Assembly: GCA_002771315.1 (NCBI GenBank)
Contig: PCSF01000150.1
Span: forward strand, 1 to 14,576
From: Desulfobacterales bacterium CG23_combo_of_CG06-09_8_20_14_all_52_9
GTDB taxonomy: Bacteria; Desulfobacterota; Desulfobacteria; Desulfobacterales; UBA2156
DNA length: 14,576 nt
Direction of reading: 5' to 3'
Shown: piece after piece, positions 1-7,016 of the stretch
How the letters are laid out: every line of letters starts with the position of its first letter
Numbering within the stretch: position 1 is the first letter of the stretch
Position numbers and translations under genes: made by a program
Notes under the pieces: generated by a model
What the model was told of the DNA's origin: nothing
What the model saw: the letters and a program-made list of their open reading frames with translations, nothing else
Databases searched by the model: none

Positions 1-258
1 TATTAAAGGGTCATTACCGCATATTCACACTTCGGATAATTAAAGATCGATATATCTCGACAACGGTAGATTCCCATATCTTGGGTGTAGATCATGGCAA
101 GACACAATTCATGATCAATCTTACTCCGCCTATAGAAAAGCGAGTTCTTATCAATCACTTGAACGACTTTACGGAGCCCTGACCCTTTGGGGCTATACCT
201 TGACATGTGCGCTGCGCTGTGTTTTTTTGCGTAGGTATCAGACTTCGGCCCAAAGCAG

Positions 259-274
259 CCAACCCTATGGTTGG
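259..274 (+). promoter_or_regulatory. Small hairpin in the livK leader
   Basis: CCAACC (259-264) and GGTTGG (269-274) pair perfectly around a CTAT loop. AACCC/GGGTT allows an alternative pairing that extends to 277. It lies 47 bases before the livK start. A leader role is an inference, and the hairpin could also be chance. Confidence 0.3.
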
Positions 275-311
275 GTTCAGCGCCGGAGGAGACATTTTTC
301 CTCAATTCTGT

Positions 312-316
312 GGAGG
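312..316 (+). promoter_or_regulatory. Shine-Dalgarno site that sets the livK start
   Basis: GGAGG lies five bases before the ATG at 322. It favours that start, which begins a clean signal peptide, over an in-frame upstream ATG at 271. Confidence 0.75.
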
Positions 317-321
317 TTGTG

Positions 322-1458
322 ATGAAACGAGCAAGCTGTTTGGTGTTGTGGAGCGTCGTGGCTCTCCTGGCCCTGGCGCTGACCGCGGGTCCGGCCCTGT
401 GTGCCGGAAAACTCAAGATCGGTATCGTGTTCAGCATGACGGGCGGAGCTGCAGCTTACGGCGTCAGCCAGAAGGAAGGGGCACAACTGGCTATTGAGCA
501 GGTCAATGCCGCCGCCGGCAGCGGTATTCAGATCGATGCCGTGTTCGAGGACGATGCCAGCGTACCGCAGCAGGGCATCAATGTGTACAATAAACTGATC
601 AACGGCGACAAGGTGGCCGTCATCATCGGCCCCACCCTGAGCAATACAGCCAAAATCACCGATCCCATTGCCCAGCAGGCCGGAGTGCCGGTTTTGGCTG
701 TAAGCAACACGGCCGGCGGGATCACAGAGATCGGCGATTTCATCTTTCGCGATTCACTGACCGAGGCGGTGGTCATCCCCAACACCATCAAGACCGCCAA
801 GGAAAAACTCAGATTCAAGAAAGTGGCCGTTTTTTATGGCAACGATGACGCCTTCACCAAGAGCGGTTACGACGTTTTCAAAAAGGTGCTCCAGGAAGAG
901 GGCGTCCAGATTCTGAGCGAACAGACCTTTGCCAAGGGCGACCGGGATTTTTCACCCCAGCTCACCCAGATCAAGGCCCAGAATCCGGATGCAATCATCT
1001 GCTCGGCCCTGGTGGAAGAAGCATCCGGCATTGTCAGCCAGGCGCGCCAGTTGGGCATTGCCAAATCCATTCCCATTATCGGCGGCAACGGCTTCAACTC
1101 CCCGGCCCTGATGAAAAACGCCGGCGAAGCGGCTGAAGGCGTTATCGTGGGTGCGGCCTGGAACGCGGCCGCCACCAACCCTTTGAACCTCAAATTCGTG
1201 GATGACTACACCAAGAAATATAACCGCGCCCCGGACCAGTTTGCGGCCCAGGCCTTTACCGGCGTGCAGATCGTCTATAAGGCCGCCACCACGGCCAATA
1301 GCGCCGATAACCGCAAGGCCATCCGCGACGCCATGGCCAAGATCAAGGACATGGACACGTTGCTGGGCAAATTTTCCTTTACCGAGGGTCGGGACGCGAA
1401 TCACTCCCCGGTGGTTCAGGAAGTCAAGGGCGGCAAGTTCGCCGTGTTTGCCCGGTAG
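322..1458 (+). CDS. livK: Branched-chain amino acid ABC transporter, periplasmic substrate-binding protein
   Basis: This 378-residue protein is the extracytoplasmic receptor of a high-affinity LIV-type importer and would bind leucine, isoleucine, valine or a related amino or organic acid. The ATG at 322 follows GGAGG and opens a signal peptide: MKR, then a hydrophobic core, then a probable type I cleavage site after the LCA at about residue 28. No lipobox is seen, so it should be soluble rather than a lipoprotein. The mature part starts KLKIGIVFSMTGGAAAYG, typical of the periplasmic-binding-protein fold (Peripla_BP_6). It lies first in an operon with both permeases and both ATPases, 125 bases before livH. 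Ligand specificity cannot be read from sequence, because many deltaproteobacterial LivK paralogues bind other substrates. Confidence 0.93.
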   Translation: MKRASCLVLWSVVALLALALTAGPALCAGKLKIGIVFSMTGGAAAYGVSQKEGAQLAIEQVNAAAGSGIQIDAVFEDDASVPQQGINVYNKLINGDKVAVIIGPTLSNTAKITDPIAQQAGVPVLAVSNTAGGITEIGDFIFRDSLTEAVVIPNTIKTAKEKLRFKKVAVFYGNDDAFTKSGYDVFKKVLQEEGVQILSEQTFAKGDRDFSPQLTQIKAQNPDAIICSALVEEASGIVSQARQLGIAKSIPIIGGNGFNSPALMKNAGEAAEGVIVGAAWNAAATNPLNLKFVDDYTKKYNRAPDQFAAQAFTGVQIVYKAATTANSADNRKAIRDAMAKIKDMDTLLGKFSFTEGRDANHSPVVQEVKGGKFAVFAR

Positions 1459-1491
1459 CAGTGTGATCGACCGTACCGTCCGATAGCCATT

Positions 1492-1560
1492 CAAGTGACT
1501 GAAGTCTCAAAACCCTGGTAAACGAATCCAAACCAAGGGCGCCTGGACTTCAGTCACTTG
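1492..1560 (+). repeat. Perfect 15-bp inverted repeat between livK and livH
   Basis: CAAGTGACTGAAGTC (1492-1506) is exactly inverted as GACTTCAGTCACTTG (1546-1560), with a 39-base loop. The loop can pair further, imperfectly (CCCTGG against CCAAGGG). No T-run follows, so this is not a standard intrinsic terminator. Its place after the binding-protein gene fits an mRNA-stabilising or partially attenuating structure that would keep livK expression above livHMGF. That role is an inference. Confidence 0.7.
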
Positions 1561-1583
1561 CCGCTTCCTCTGAAGGAGCCAGA

Positions 1584-2477
1584 GTGAATCTGCTGGCGCA
1601 GCAATTGGTCAACGGGTTGTTCATCGGTAGCGTCTATGGCCTGTTTGCCGTGGGTTACACCCTGGTTTTCGGTGTCCTGGATATCCTGAACCTTGCCCAT
1701 GCCGCGGTCTTCACCCTGGGCGGCTTGAGCGCCCTGTGGCTCGCACAAACCTTCGGCCTTTCCATCTGGCTGGCCTTTCCCGCGGCCACTGTATTGGCCG
1801 GACTGCTGGGCCTGCTGCTCAACGCCGTGGCCTTTGCCCCGCTGCGGCAAAGGGCCGATAGCCATTTTTCGGGCCTGATCTCCAGCATCGCCATGGCCAT
1901 TGTTTTTGAAGCCATGGCCCTGGGGCTCTTCGGGGCACGTTCGGTGCGTTTTCCGGTCGGCACGGTCAAGGTCCACATTTGGCACATCGGCCAGTCCGTC
2001 ACGATCACATCGCTGCAGGTGAGCATCGTGGCCGTGGTCGCCCTGCTTATGGTAGTCCTGACCCTGTTTCTCAAGCGCAGCCGTACGGGCAAGGCCATCC
2101 GTGCCGTGGCGGAAAATGATCGCGCCGCCATGCTGCTGGGCATTGATGTCAGGGGGATCATCGCCTTTACCTTCTTTATCTCCTCGGCTCTGGGTGGGGC
2201 CGCGGGTATCCTCTACGGGCTTTACTTCGACTCCCTGGCCCCGGATATGGGCCGCTCCATCGAACTCAAAGGACTGGCGGTGATTATCCTGGGAGGCATG
2301 GGCTCGATTCCCGGCGCCATTTTGGGGGGCCTGGCCTTCGGACTGAGCGAAGTGCTCACCGTGGCCGTCACCGGCACCTCCAATCTCAGGGACGCCGTAG
2401 CCTTCATGGTGCTGTTTGCCATCCTGCTGCTCAGGCCTTCCGGCCTGCTGGGCCGCGCCCGCATGCGGGAAGCGTAA
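1584..2477 (+). CDS. livH: Branched-chain amino acid ABC transporter permease LivH
   Basis: This is one of the two inner-membrane permeases of the importer, 297 residues and close to the usual family length. It starts at GTG (1584), with AAGGAG at 1573-1578 and five bases of spacing. The N-terminus (NGLFIGSVYGLFAVGYTLVF, then GVLDILNLAHAA) is the standard LivH signature. Repeated hydrophobic segments follow, then the EAA-type coupling region, here RAVAENDRAAMLLGIDVRG at about residues 172-190, which contacts the ATPases. The C-terminus, SIELKGLAVIILGGMGSIPGA, is also typical. It is followed after three bases by livM and is surely co-transcribed and translationally linked. Confidence 0.95.
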   Translation: MNLLAQQLVNGLFIGSVYGLFAVGYTLVFGVLDILNLAHAAVFTLGGLSALWLAQTFGLSIWLAFPAATVLAGLLGLLLNAVAFAPLRQRADSHFSGLISSIAMAIVFEAMALGLFGARSVRFPVGTVKVHIWHIGQSVTITSLQVSIVAVVALLMVVLTLFLKRSRTGKAIRAVAENDRAAMLLGIDVRGIIAFTFFISSALGGAAGILYGLYFDSLAPDMGRSIELKGLAVIILGGMGSIPGAILGGLAFGLSEVLTVAVTGTSNLRDAVAFMVLFAILLLRPSGLLGRARMREA

Positions 2478-2480
2478 GCC

Positions 2481-3365
2481 ATGGAGCAGATTACCCAGTT
2501 CTATGCCATCTACGGCAGCCTGATCAATTTTATCGGCATCAACGCCCTGCTGGCCCTGAGCCTCAACGTCACGCTGGCTGCGGGTATGCTGTCGATGGGC
2601 AACGCGGCTTTCGCCGGACTAGGGGGGTACACCGCCGGTATCCTCACCGTCCACTTCAAGGTCCCCTTCATCGTGGCCCTGGGCGGCGGTGCGCTGATGG
2701 CCGGTATCGTCGCCGTGGTACTGGGCCTGCCTGTGTTGCGGTTGAAAGGCGTTTTCCTGGCCATTGCCACCCTGGCCTTCGGGGAAGTCGTGCGCATCGC
2801 AGCGGTGAACCTCACCGTGACCGGCGGGGCCGAAGGCCTGACCGGCATCCCCAACGTAACCAAACCCTGGATGATCTTCCTTACGCTAGGGCTGGCGGCC
2901 TATTTTCTAGCGGTGCTGCGCCGCTCGCAACTGGGATGGGGACTGGTCAGCATCCGCGATGACGAAACCGCAGCCGCCTGCATGGGGATCCCGATCACCT
3001 ATTACAAGCTCCTGGCGTTTACCATCGGGGCCATGATGGCCGGCTTGGCCGGAGCCATGTACGCCCACTTGAGCTATCTGATCACCCCCAGGGATTTCGG
3101 TTTTTTCATCGCCGTGGACCTGCTGATCTACAACATTGTCGGCGGTACGCGCGTATGGTATGGCCCGGTAATGGGCGCGGCCCTGCTCACGGCGCTGCCA
3201 GAAATCTTGAGAGGCATCGGCGTGGCCGCAGGACCGATCCGCATGGGCGTAAACGGCCTGATCCTGCTGCTGGTCATCTTGTTTTTGCCCAACGGCCTGG
3301 CCTCGCTGATGATCCGACTGCGGCCCACGGCCCAAGCGCCTGAAGCGAGCGACCATACGGTATGA
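2481..3365 (+). CDS. livM: Branched-chain amino acid ABC transporter permease LivM
   Basis: This is the second permease of the importer, 294 residues, pairing with LivH in the inner membrane. The ATG at 2481 comes three bases after the livH stop. Family signatures are INALLALSLNVTLAAGMLSM near the start, GYTAGILTV, LPVLRLKGVFLAIATLAFGE, and the coupling region SIRDDETAAACMGIPITYYK. The C-terminal IYNIVGGTRVWYGPVMGA is standard for LivM. It lacks the long N-terminal extension of the enterobacterial protein, as is common elsewhere. Its stop codon overlaps the start of livG in an ATGA, which suggests translational coupling. Confidence 0.95.
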   Translation: MEQITQFYAIYGSLINFIGINALLALSLNVTLAAGMLSMGNAAFAGLGGYTAGILTVHFKVPFIVALGGGALMAGIVAVVLGLPVLRLKGVFLAIATLAFGEVVRIAAVNLTVTGGAEGLTGIPNVTKPWMIFLTLGLAAYFLAVLRRSQLGWGLVSIRDDETAAACMGIPITYYKLLAFTIGAMMAGLAGAMYAHLSYLITPRDFGFFIAVDLLIYNIVGGTRVWYGPVMGAALLTALPEILRGIGVAAGPIRMGVNGLILLLVILFLPNGLASLMIRLRPTAQAPEASDHTV

Positions 3366-4128
3366 ATTTAAAGGTTGACACCATTTCGCAACGCTTTGGC
3401 GGGCTGCAGGCTTTGCTCGACGTGAGCTTTGCGGTCGAGCCCGGAACGATCCACGGCCTGACGGTCCCAACGGCGCCGGCAAAACCACCCTGATCAACAT
3501 CTTAAGCGGCGTACAACCCCCTTCCGCCGGTCAGGTGTACTACCAGGGAGAGGCGGTCCACCGGCTGCAGGCCCACCAGATAGCGGCCCTGGGTGTGGCC
3601 CGGACCTTTCAAAACATCCGGCTGTTCCCCGCCATGACCTGCCTGGAAAACGTCCAGGCGGCCCAGCACCTGATCGCCAGCCGGCTGCTGGTGCCACGCC
3701 TGCTGCGCCTGCCTTCGGCGTGCCGCGAAGACCGGGATCTGGAGGCAAAAGCGTGCGCGACCCTCTTGCGGGTTGGCCTTGAAGGCAAGGCGGCGTTGCT
3801 GGCTAAAAACCTTTCTTACGGTGAAAGGCGCCGGCTGGAGATCGCCCGGGCCCTGGCCAGCAATCCCAGCCTGCTGCGTCTCGATGAGCCGGTGGCCGGC
3901 ATGCGCCGGTCTGAAGCGGCCCAGGTTGCCGACCTGGTACGCTCGCTGGCTGCCGGCGGCATGACGGTGCTGTTGATCGAACACAACATGGCTTTTGTGA
4001 TGGCGTTGTGCTCCCGGATCACGGTGCTGAACTTTGGCCAGGTCATCACCACCGGCAGCCCTGAGGATGTGCGCTGTCACCGGGAAGTGATTGCGGCCTA
4101 TCTGGGGACGGGGCAAAACGATGCTTGA
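3362..4128 (+). pseudogene. livG: Branched-chain amino acid ABC transporter ATP-binding protein LivG, frameshifted in Walker A
   Basis: This is an ATPase subunit of the importer. The ATG at 3362 overlaps the livM stop, and the frame reads MNLKVDTISQRFGGLQALLD, then breaks at about 3461-3462. There the expected Gly-Leu-Ile-Gly-Pro-Asn codons lack one base, so the original frame stops at 3491-3493 after 43 residues. In the shifted frame everything expected follows: GPNGAGKTTLINILSG, the Q-loop RTFQNIRLF, the signature LSYGERRRLEIARALA, Walker B LLRLDEP and the H-loop LLIEHN. Restoring one base gives about 255 residues, the normal LivG length. Walker B carries an unusual Arg, and the following GMNP is GMRR. 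The break is either a real null mutation, recoding, or a sequencing error. The rest of the gene is undecayed, so an error or a very recent mutation is most likely. Confidence 0.85.
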
Positions 4129-4840
4129 AGTTGCCGGTCTGACGGTTTCCTACGGTCCCATCGAGGCGGTACGGGAGATCGCTTTCACCGTTAAAGAAGG
4201 TACGGTGGTTTCCCTGGTAGGGCCCAACGGTGCGGGCAAGACCACCACACTCAATGCCATCAGCGGCATAACGGCTGCCAGCCGGGGGCGCATTTTTTTT
4301 CAGGGCCGGGATATTACCCGCATGCGCTCACACCAGCGAGTAGCCGTCGGCATTGTGCAAATTCCCGAAGGCCGCCTGATGCTGGCCGGCATGACGGTGC
4401 GTGAGAACCTGGAGTTGGGTGGCTACCGCCGGCCGGCCGGCGAGATCGCCGCGAGCATCGCGCTGATGGAGAGCCGCTTTCCGATTCTGGCCGAGCGCCG
4501 CAATGCGCTGGCCGGCGGACTTTCAGGCGGTGAGCAGCAAATGCTGGCCATTGCCCGTGGCCTGATGGCCAAGCCCAAGCTGTTGTTGCTCGACGAACCT
4601 TCGCTAGGCCTGGCACCCCTGGTGGTCAAGCTGATTTTTGAAATCATCGGCGAACTTCAAACCGCTGGCCAAACCATCCTGCTGGTCGAGCAAAACGCCC
4701 GCCAGGCCATGGCTGTGTCTTCGTGGGCTTATGTTATGGAAAACGGCAAAATCGTTTTACATGGCGAGGCCCGCCAACTGATGTCGGACCCGGCAGTGAT
4801 CAACTCCTATCTGGGCCAGAGCATTTCCAATACTTCCTGA
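4121..4840 (+). CDS. livF: Branched-chain amino acid ABC transporter ATP-binding protein LivF
   Basis: This is the second ATPase of the importer, 239 residues. The ATG at 4121 overlaps the end of livG by eight bases and is preceded by a GGGGACGGGG stretch. This start gives the standard N-terminus MLEVAGLTVSYGPIEAV. Walker A GPNGAGKTT is at residues 34-42, the Q-loop Gln at 80, the signature LSGGEQQ at 134-140 and Walker B LLLLDE at 154-159. The H-loop position reads LLVEQNA, with Gln rather than His, which is normal for LivF. It is the last gene of the operon. About 206 bases separate it from the convergent channel gene. Confidence 0.95.
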   Translation: MLEVAGLTVSYGPIEAVREIAFTVKEGTVVSLVGPNGAGKTTTLNAISGITAASRGRIFFQGRDITRMRSHQRVAVGIVQIPEGRLMLAGMTVRENLELGGYRRPAGEIAASIALMESRFPILAERRNALAGGLSGGEQQMLAIARGLMAKPKLLLLDEPSLGLAPLVVKLIFEIIGELQTAGQTILLVEQNARQAMAVSSWAYVMENGKIVLHGEARQLMSDPAVINSYLGQSISNTS

Positions 4841-4991
4841 TCAGCACCGCAAAGCAAGCCGTTGGACAAAAGACAAGCAGGAAGTCAAAAGACCTGATCG
4901 GGGTTGATGAAACCAGAACCCATCATCGACCGCGGGTGCAGCGGTTTCATTCAGAAACCCTTCAATTTGGAAAACCTTTCCACAGCCATAA

Positions 4992-5020
4992 ACTCGATTC
5001 TGCGGGAAAATCCCGCGAGT
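4992..5020. terminator. Possible hairpin between convergent livF and the channel gene
   Basis: GCGGGA (5002-5007) and TCCCGC (5011-5016) pair around an AAA loop. An outer ACTC/GAGT pair is separated on the left by six unpaired bases. There is no T-run on either strand, so if this ends transcription it is not a canonical intrinsic terminator. Its place in a convergent 206-base gap is the main reason to list it. Confidence 0.35.
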
Positions 5021-5046
5021 TAGCGAGCCGTTGGTCGGGCTGATTG

Positions 5047-5877
5047 CTATAAATGAGCGATGACGGGCGACGCCTGAAGGTCGAATGGGTTGGTGCGCAT
5101 AGCCAGAGAGAAAAGATAGGGATAGTGGATTTTCAGGTATTCCATGTAATCCAGCCACTGATGGACCAGCAGATGATAAGCCCGGTTGATGTCTCCCGTA
5201 AGATGAGCCCGGTCAGCAACAGGGGATTGGTTTAAGTTATCGCGGTAAGCCAGCTCTTCGGCGCGATGAAAGACGGCCCGCAAAAGGTCGGTGAAAGATT
5301 CATGCTCCAGCAGGGTCGGGTTTTCTAAAAGCCTCACTAGAAAATCCCTCTGTTTTACGAGAAAATCCTTCAACGATTGAAGATCCGATTGGGAAACCTG
5401 CACGCTGTATTTCGACCCGTGTAAATGCTCATTCACCCTTAAAAAATCCTCTCGGGTCCACTTCACGGTAATGATCAGGCCTTTTTGAATCTCTTCGAAT
5501 CGGGGATCAGAACGAGCGAAGATCCGGATCAAGTGATTCCCCGCTTCACTGAAAAAGACCCCTATCACCATATTGAGCTTTTTCATTCGGGCCATCTTTT
5601 CCCGGCGGCTTAGCATCAACTCGGTGGCATTGGCGATGACTCCCAGAAAAGTGCTGACCCCCGTGATGATCAATAGGATGGCAATAATTTTCCCCGCCGG
5701 CGTGGCGGGCACGATGTCCCCATACCCGACCGTAGCCATGGTAACAATGATGTAATAGAATGAATCGATTAAAGATCGATTCTCGACGGACATAAAGATA
5801 ATCGTGCCGAAAATCAGGACCGCCAGAAAGATAATGCAATTAATAGCCAAGCGGAAGCGGATAGAATCCTGGGTCAT
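5047..5877 (-). CDS. Two-transmembrane potassium channel with an unfamiliar cytosolic domain
   Basis: This is a 276-residue inner-membrane ion channel subunit, expected to form a tetrameric K+ pore. The first helix spans about residues 10-31, the pore helix and filter TVGYGD lie at 49-54, and the second helix at about 62-85. This is the Ion_trans_2 (KcsA/MthK-like) layout. The filter is canonical, so K+ selectivity is likely. After the second helix most K+ channels of this shape carry an RCK/TrkA_N domain. Here the remaining ~185 residues show no GxGxxG nucleotide-binding motif. They look mostly helical, with many charged residues (for example KWTREDFLRVNEHLHGSKY). I do not recognise the domain. 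The ribosome binding site is weak (CGGGG on the reverse strand). The gene stands alone and converges on the liv operon. Confidence 0.85.
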   Translation of the reverse strand: MTQDSIRFRLAINCIIFLAVLIFGTIIFMSVENRSLIDSFYYIIVTMATVGYGDIVPATPAGKIIAILLIITGVSTFLGVIANATELMLSRREKMARMKKLNMVIGVFFSEAGNHLIRIFARSDPRFEEIQKGLIITVKWTREDFLRVNEHLHGSKYSVQVSQSDLQSLKDFLVKQRDFLVRLLENPTLLEHESFTDLLRAVFHRAEELAYRDNLNQSPVADRAHLTGDINRAYHLLVHQWLDYMEYLKIHYPYLFSLAMRTNPFDLQASPVIAHL

Positions 5878-5952
5878 GATTTGTAAACCCCGAGTAAATT
5901 CAAGTGCCGATCTGTACTGTTAGCTCTGTATCTTCCTGAATCAAAGATATGA

Positions 5953-5963
5953 TAAAATTTGTC
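5953..5963 (+). repeat. Direct copy of the TAAAATTTGTC motif
   Basis: TAAAATTTGTC is identical to 6157-6167, 204 bases downstream, and its last ten bases are inverted at 6175-6184. It lies 76-86 bases upstream of the channel start, in a position suited to a regulator site or to one terminal repeat of a small decayed element. Confidence 0.5.
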
Positions 5964-6157
5964 TTTGTTGGAACGTAAAAAAATCGGCAGTAAAAGTCAA
6001 TGAGGGAGGGAGCCTTGTCCCTTTTCCACCTCGCACGCACGGCACTGATTCCGATGACATACATCAAACAACTGAATAAGGCCTTGAAATACTCCAGCGG
6101 CCAAATAAGATCAAGTGCCACAATGCAGGATTCGGGGAAAAGAGAATAAGGGTGGGT

Positions 6158-6184
6158 AAAATTTGTCCACGCTCGACAAATTTT
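6158..6184. promoter_or_regulatory. Perfect 10-bp dyad, AAAATTTGTC-N7-GACAAATTTT
   Basis: AAAATTTGTC (6158-6167) and GACAAATTTT (6175-6184) are exact inverted copies around seven bases. The centre-to-centre distance of the arms is about 17 bases, under two helical turns, as expected for a dimeric repressor site. It could instead be an AT-rich hairpin or the end of a lost insertion. No regulator gene next to it can be assigned. Confidence 0.5.
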
Positions 6185-6278
6185 GAAATACCGCCGTCAT
6201 CAAAAGCGGCCTGAATACTATATGTTGGGGGTACCCATTAAAAAGCCGGATGCGGCAAAAATAAAAGGGAAATAATGC

Positions 6279-6307
6279 TTGACAATACTAACGTGTCTCG
6301 TTAGTAT
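6279..6307 (+). promoter_or_regulatory. Sigma-70-type promoter of higBA
   Basis: A perfect -35 box TTGACA (6279-6284) is followed after exactly 17 bases by TAGTAT (6302-6307), which matches four of six consensus -10 bases. The predicted start of transcription, six to eight bases downstream, falls at the toxin ATG (6314). No Shine-Dalgarno sequence lies between promoter and ATG, so the toxin may be translated from a leaderless mRNA. Confidence 0.75.
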
Positions 6308-6308
6308 T
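6284..6308. promoter_or_regulatory. Operator palindrome AATACTAACG-N5-CGTTAGTATT
   Basis: The arms 6284-6293 and 6299-6308 are perfect inverted repeats around TGTCT. They span from the last base of the -35 box through the whole -10 box, so a protein bound here would block RNA polymerase. By analogy with other HigA/Xre antitoxins, the neighbouring HigA, alone or with HigB, is the likely ligand. Confidence 0.75.
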
Positions 6309-6313
6309 CGTCT

Positions 6314-6592
6314 ATGATTTCGACCTTTAAATGTTCCGATACTGAAGCCTTGTTCAACGGCACAAGAATTGCTCGTTTCGTGAATATTCAGGTTGTGGCC
6401 TTGCGCAAGCTGGCCATGCTTAACCGAGCGGAGAAGCTGGAGGACTTACGCATCCCTCTCAATAACCGTCTTGAGCAATTGAAGCGGGATCGTACCGGCC
6501 GATGGAGTATCCGCATAAACGACCAATGGCGATTGTGTTTCCGCTTTAAGAAAGGCCAAGCCTATGATGTTGAAATCGTTGATTACCATTAA
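6314..6592 (+). CDS. higB: HigB-type toxin (RelE/ParE superfamily mRNA interferase)
   Basis: This 92-residue small basic protein matches the HigB branch of the RelE/ParE fold. It has an N-terminal MISTFKCSDTEALFNG, helices ending in LNRAEKLEDLRIPLNNRLEQL, and the conserved core GRWSIRINDQWRLCFRF followed by YDVEIVDYH. Proteins of this family bind the ribosome A site and cleave mRNA when released from HigA. The core Arg, Trp and terminal Tyr-His are present, so it looks intact. The toxin gene comes first, as usual for higBA and opposite to most toxin-antitoxin pairs. The ATG lies about six bases after the promoter -10 box, and no ribosome binding site precedes it. The antitoxin follows after 15 bases. 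Confidence 0.9.
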   Translation: MISTFKCSDTEALFNGTRIARFVNIQVVALRKLAMLNRAEKLEDLRIPLNNRLEQLKRDRTGRWSIRINDQWRLCFRFKKGQAYDVEIVDYH

Positions 6593-6607
6593 ATAAAGGA
6601 GTTAACC

Positions 6608-6910
6608 ATGCCGCGAGAAGTACCCTACCCCAAACCCGGAGAAATTCTGCTGGAGGAATTTTTGAAACCTATGGGAATAACCCAGTACCGACTGGCCAAA
6701 GAAATCGGGGTGCCACAACGTCGCATCGGTGAAATCATAGCCGGCAAGCGGTCCATCACCCCCGATACCGGTCTACGTCTTTCCCGCTTTTTCGGCACTA
6801 GCGACGGTTTCTGGGTCGGATTGCAAACCGATTATGATACAGCTCTGGCCAAAGACTCACTATCTGATGTTTTATCGCGCATCCATCGTTTTGAGCCCGT
6901 TCATGTATAG
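6608..6910 (+). CDS. higA: HigA-type antitoxin, Xre-family DNA-binding protein
   Basis: This 100-residue antitoxin neutralises HigB and should repress the shared promoter. The start MPREVPYPKPGEILLEEFL is the usual HigA opening. A helix-turn-helix of Xre/Cro type covers about residues 23-66: ITQYRLAKEIGVPQRRIGEI, then IAGKRSITPDTGLRLSRFFG. The C-terminal WVGLQTDYD is also typical of the TIGR02607-type HigA family. A strong AAAGGAG site at 6595-6601, six bases before the ATG, contrasts with the toxin, which has none. This should favour antitoxin synthesis over toxin. The pair sits beside transposon debris, consistent with arrival by horizontal transfer. Confidence 0.92.
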   Translation: MPREVPYPKPGEILLEEFLKPMGITQYRLAKEIGVPQRRIGEIIAGKRSITPDTGLRLSRFFGTSDGFWVGLQTDYDTALAKDSLSDVLSRIHRFEPVHV

Positions 6911-7016
6911 CCGAGTGACCTATCGCATCTTTCCAGCGGCTAATAACTCAGCATGATTTTAGGGATATCGAATGAAAACTTTTCTGGGGTTCAACCCCCA
7001 TCTCCATGTGCTCATC

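Larger units (their letters stand above)
1..321. other. Region upstream of livK without a confident gene
   Basis: No convincing gene is visible here. A reverse-strand reading frame is open from 437 down to 3, but half of it is antisense to livK, it has no recognisable motif and it has no good ribosome binding site. The first 200 bases are more AT-rich than the liv genes. A TTGACA lies at 200-205 but has no good -10 box at normal spacing. A T-run sits at 222-228. A small hairpin, CCAACC/GGTTGG with a CTAT loop, lies at 259-274 in the probable livK leader. Confidence 0.5.
5878..6278. other. Intergenic region between the channel gene and higBA
   Basis: No confident gene was found. Short open frames exist on both strands (reverse 6121-5900, 73 codons; forward 6000-6149, 49 residues), but neither has a family signature or a good ribosome binding site. 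The region is divergent between the channel and the toxin-antitoxin pair, so it should hold the channel promoter, but I could not pick one with confidence. It contains a repeated motif, listed separately. Confidence 0.5.

Noticed and set aside
200..238. TTGACA at 200-205 as the liv operon promoter
   Set aside because: At 16-18 bases spacing the -10 position is only T-rich. The better TAGGTAT near 232-238 is too far away.
271..321. Upstream in-frame ATG for livK at 271
   Set aside because: The start at 322 has GGAGG at the right spacing and begins the signal peptide. The upstream extension would spoil the signal peptide.
3..437. Reverse-strand open frame of 144 codons at the left edge
   Set aside because: Half of it is antisense to livK, it has no family signature and no good ribosome binding site. 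Its last part lies in a non-coding-looking AT-rich stretch. A gene tail cannot be fully excluded.
952..1494. Long reverse-strand open frame inside livK
   Set aside because: It is an antisense shadow of a clear, conserved gene in a GC-rich sequence.
5900..6149. Small open frames on both strands upstream of the channel gene
   Set aside because: They are short, overlap each other in opposite directions and lack ribosome binding sites or known motifs.
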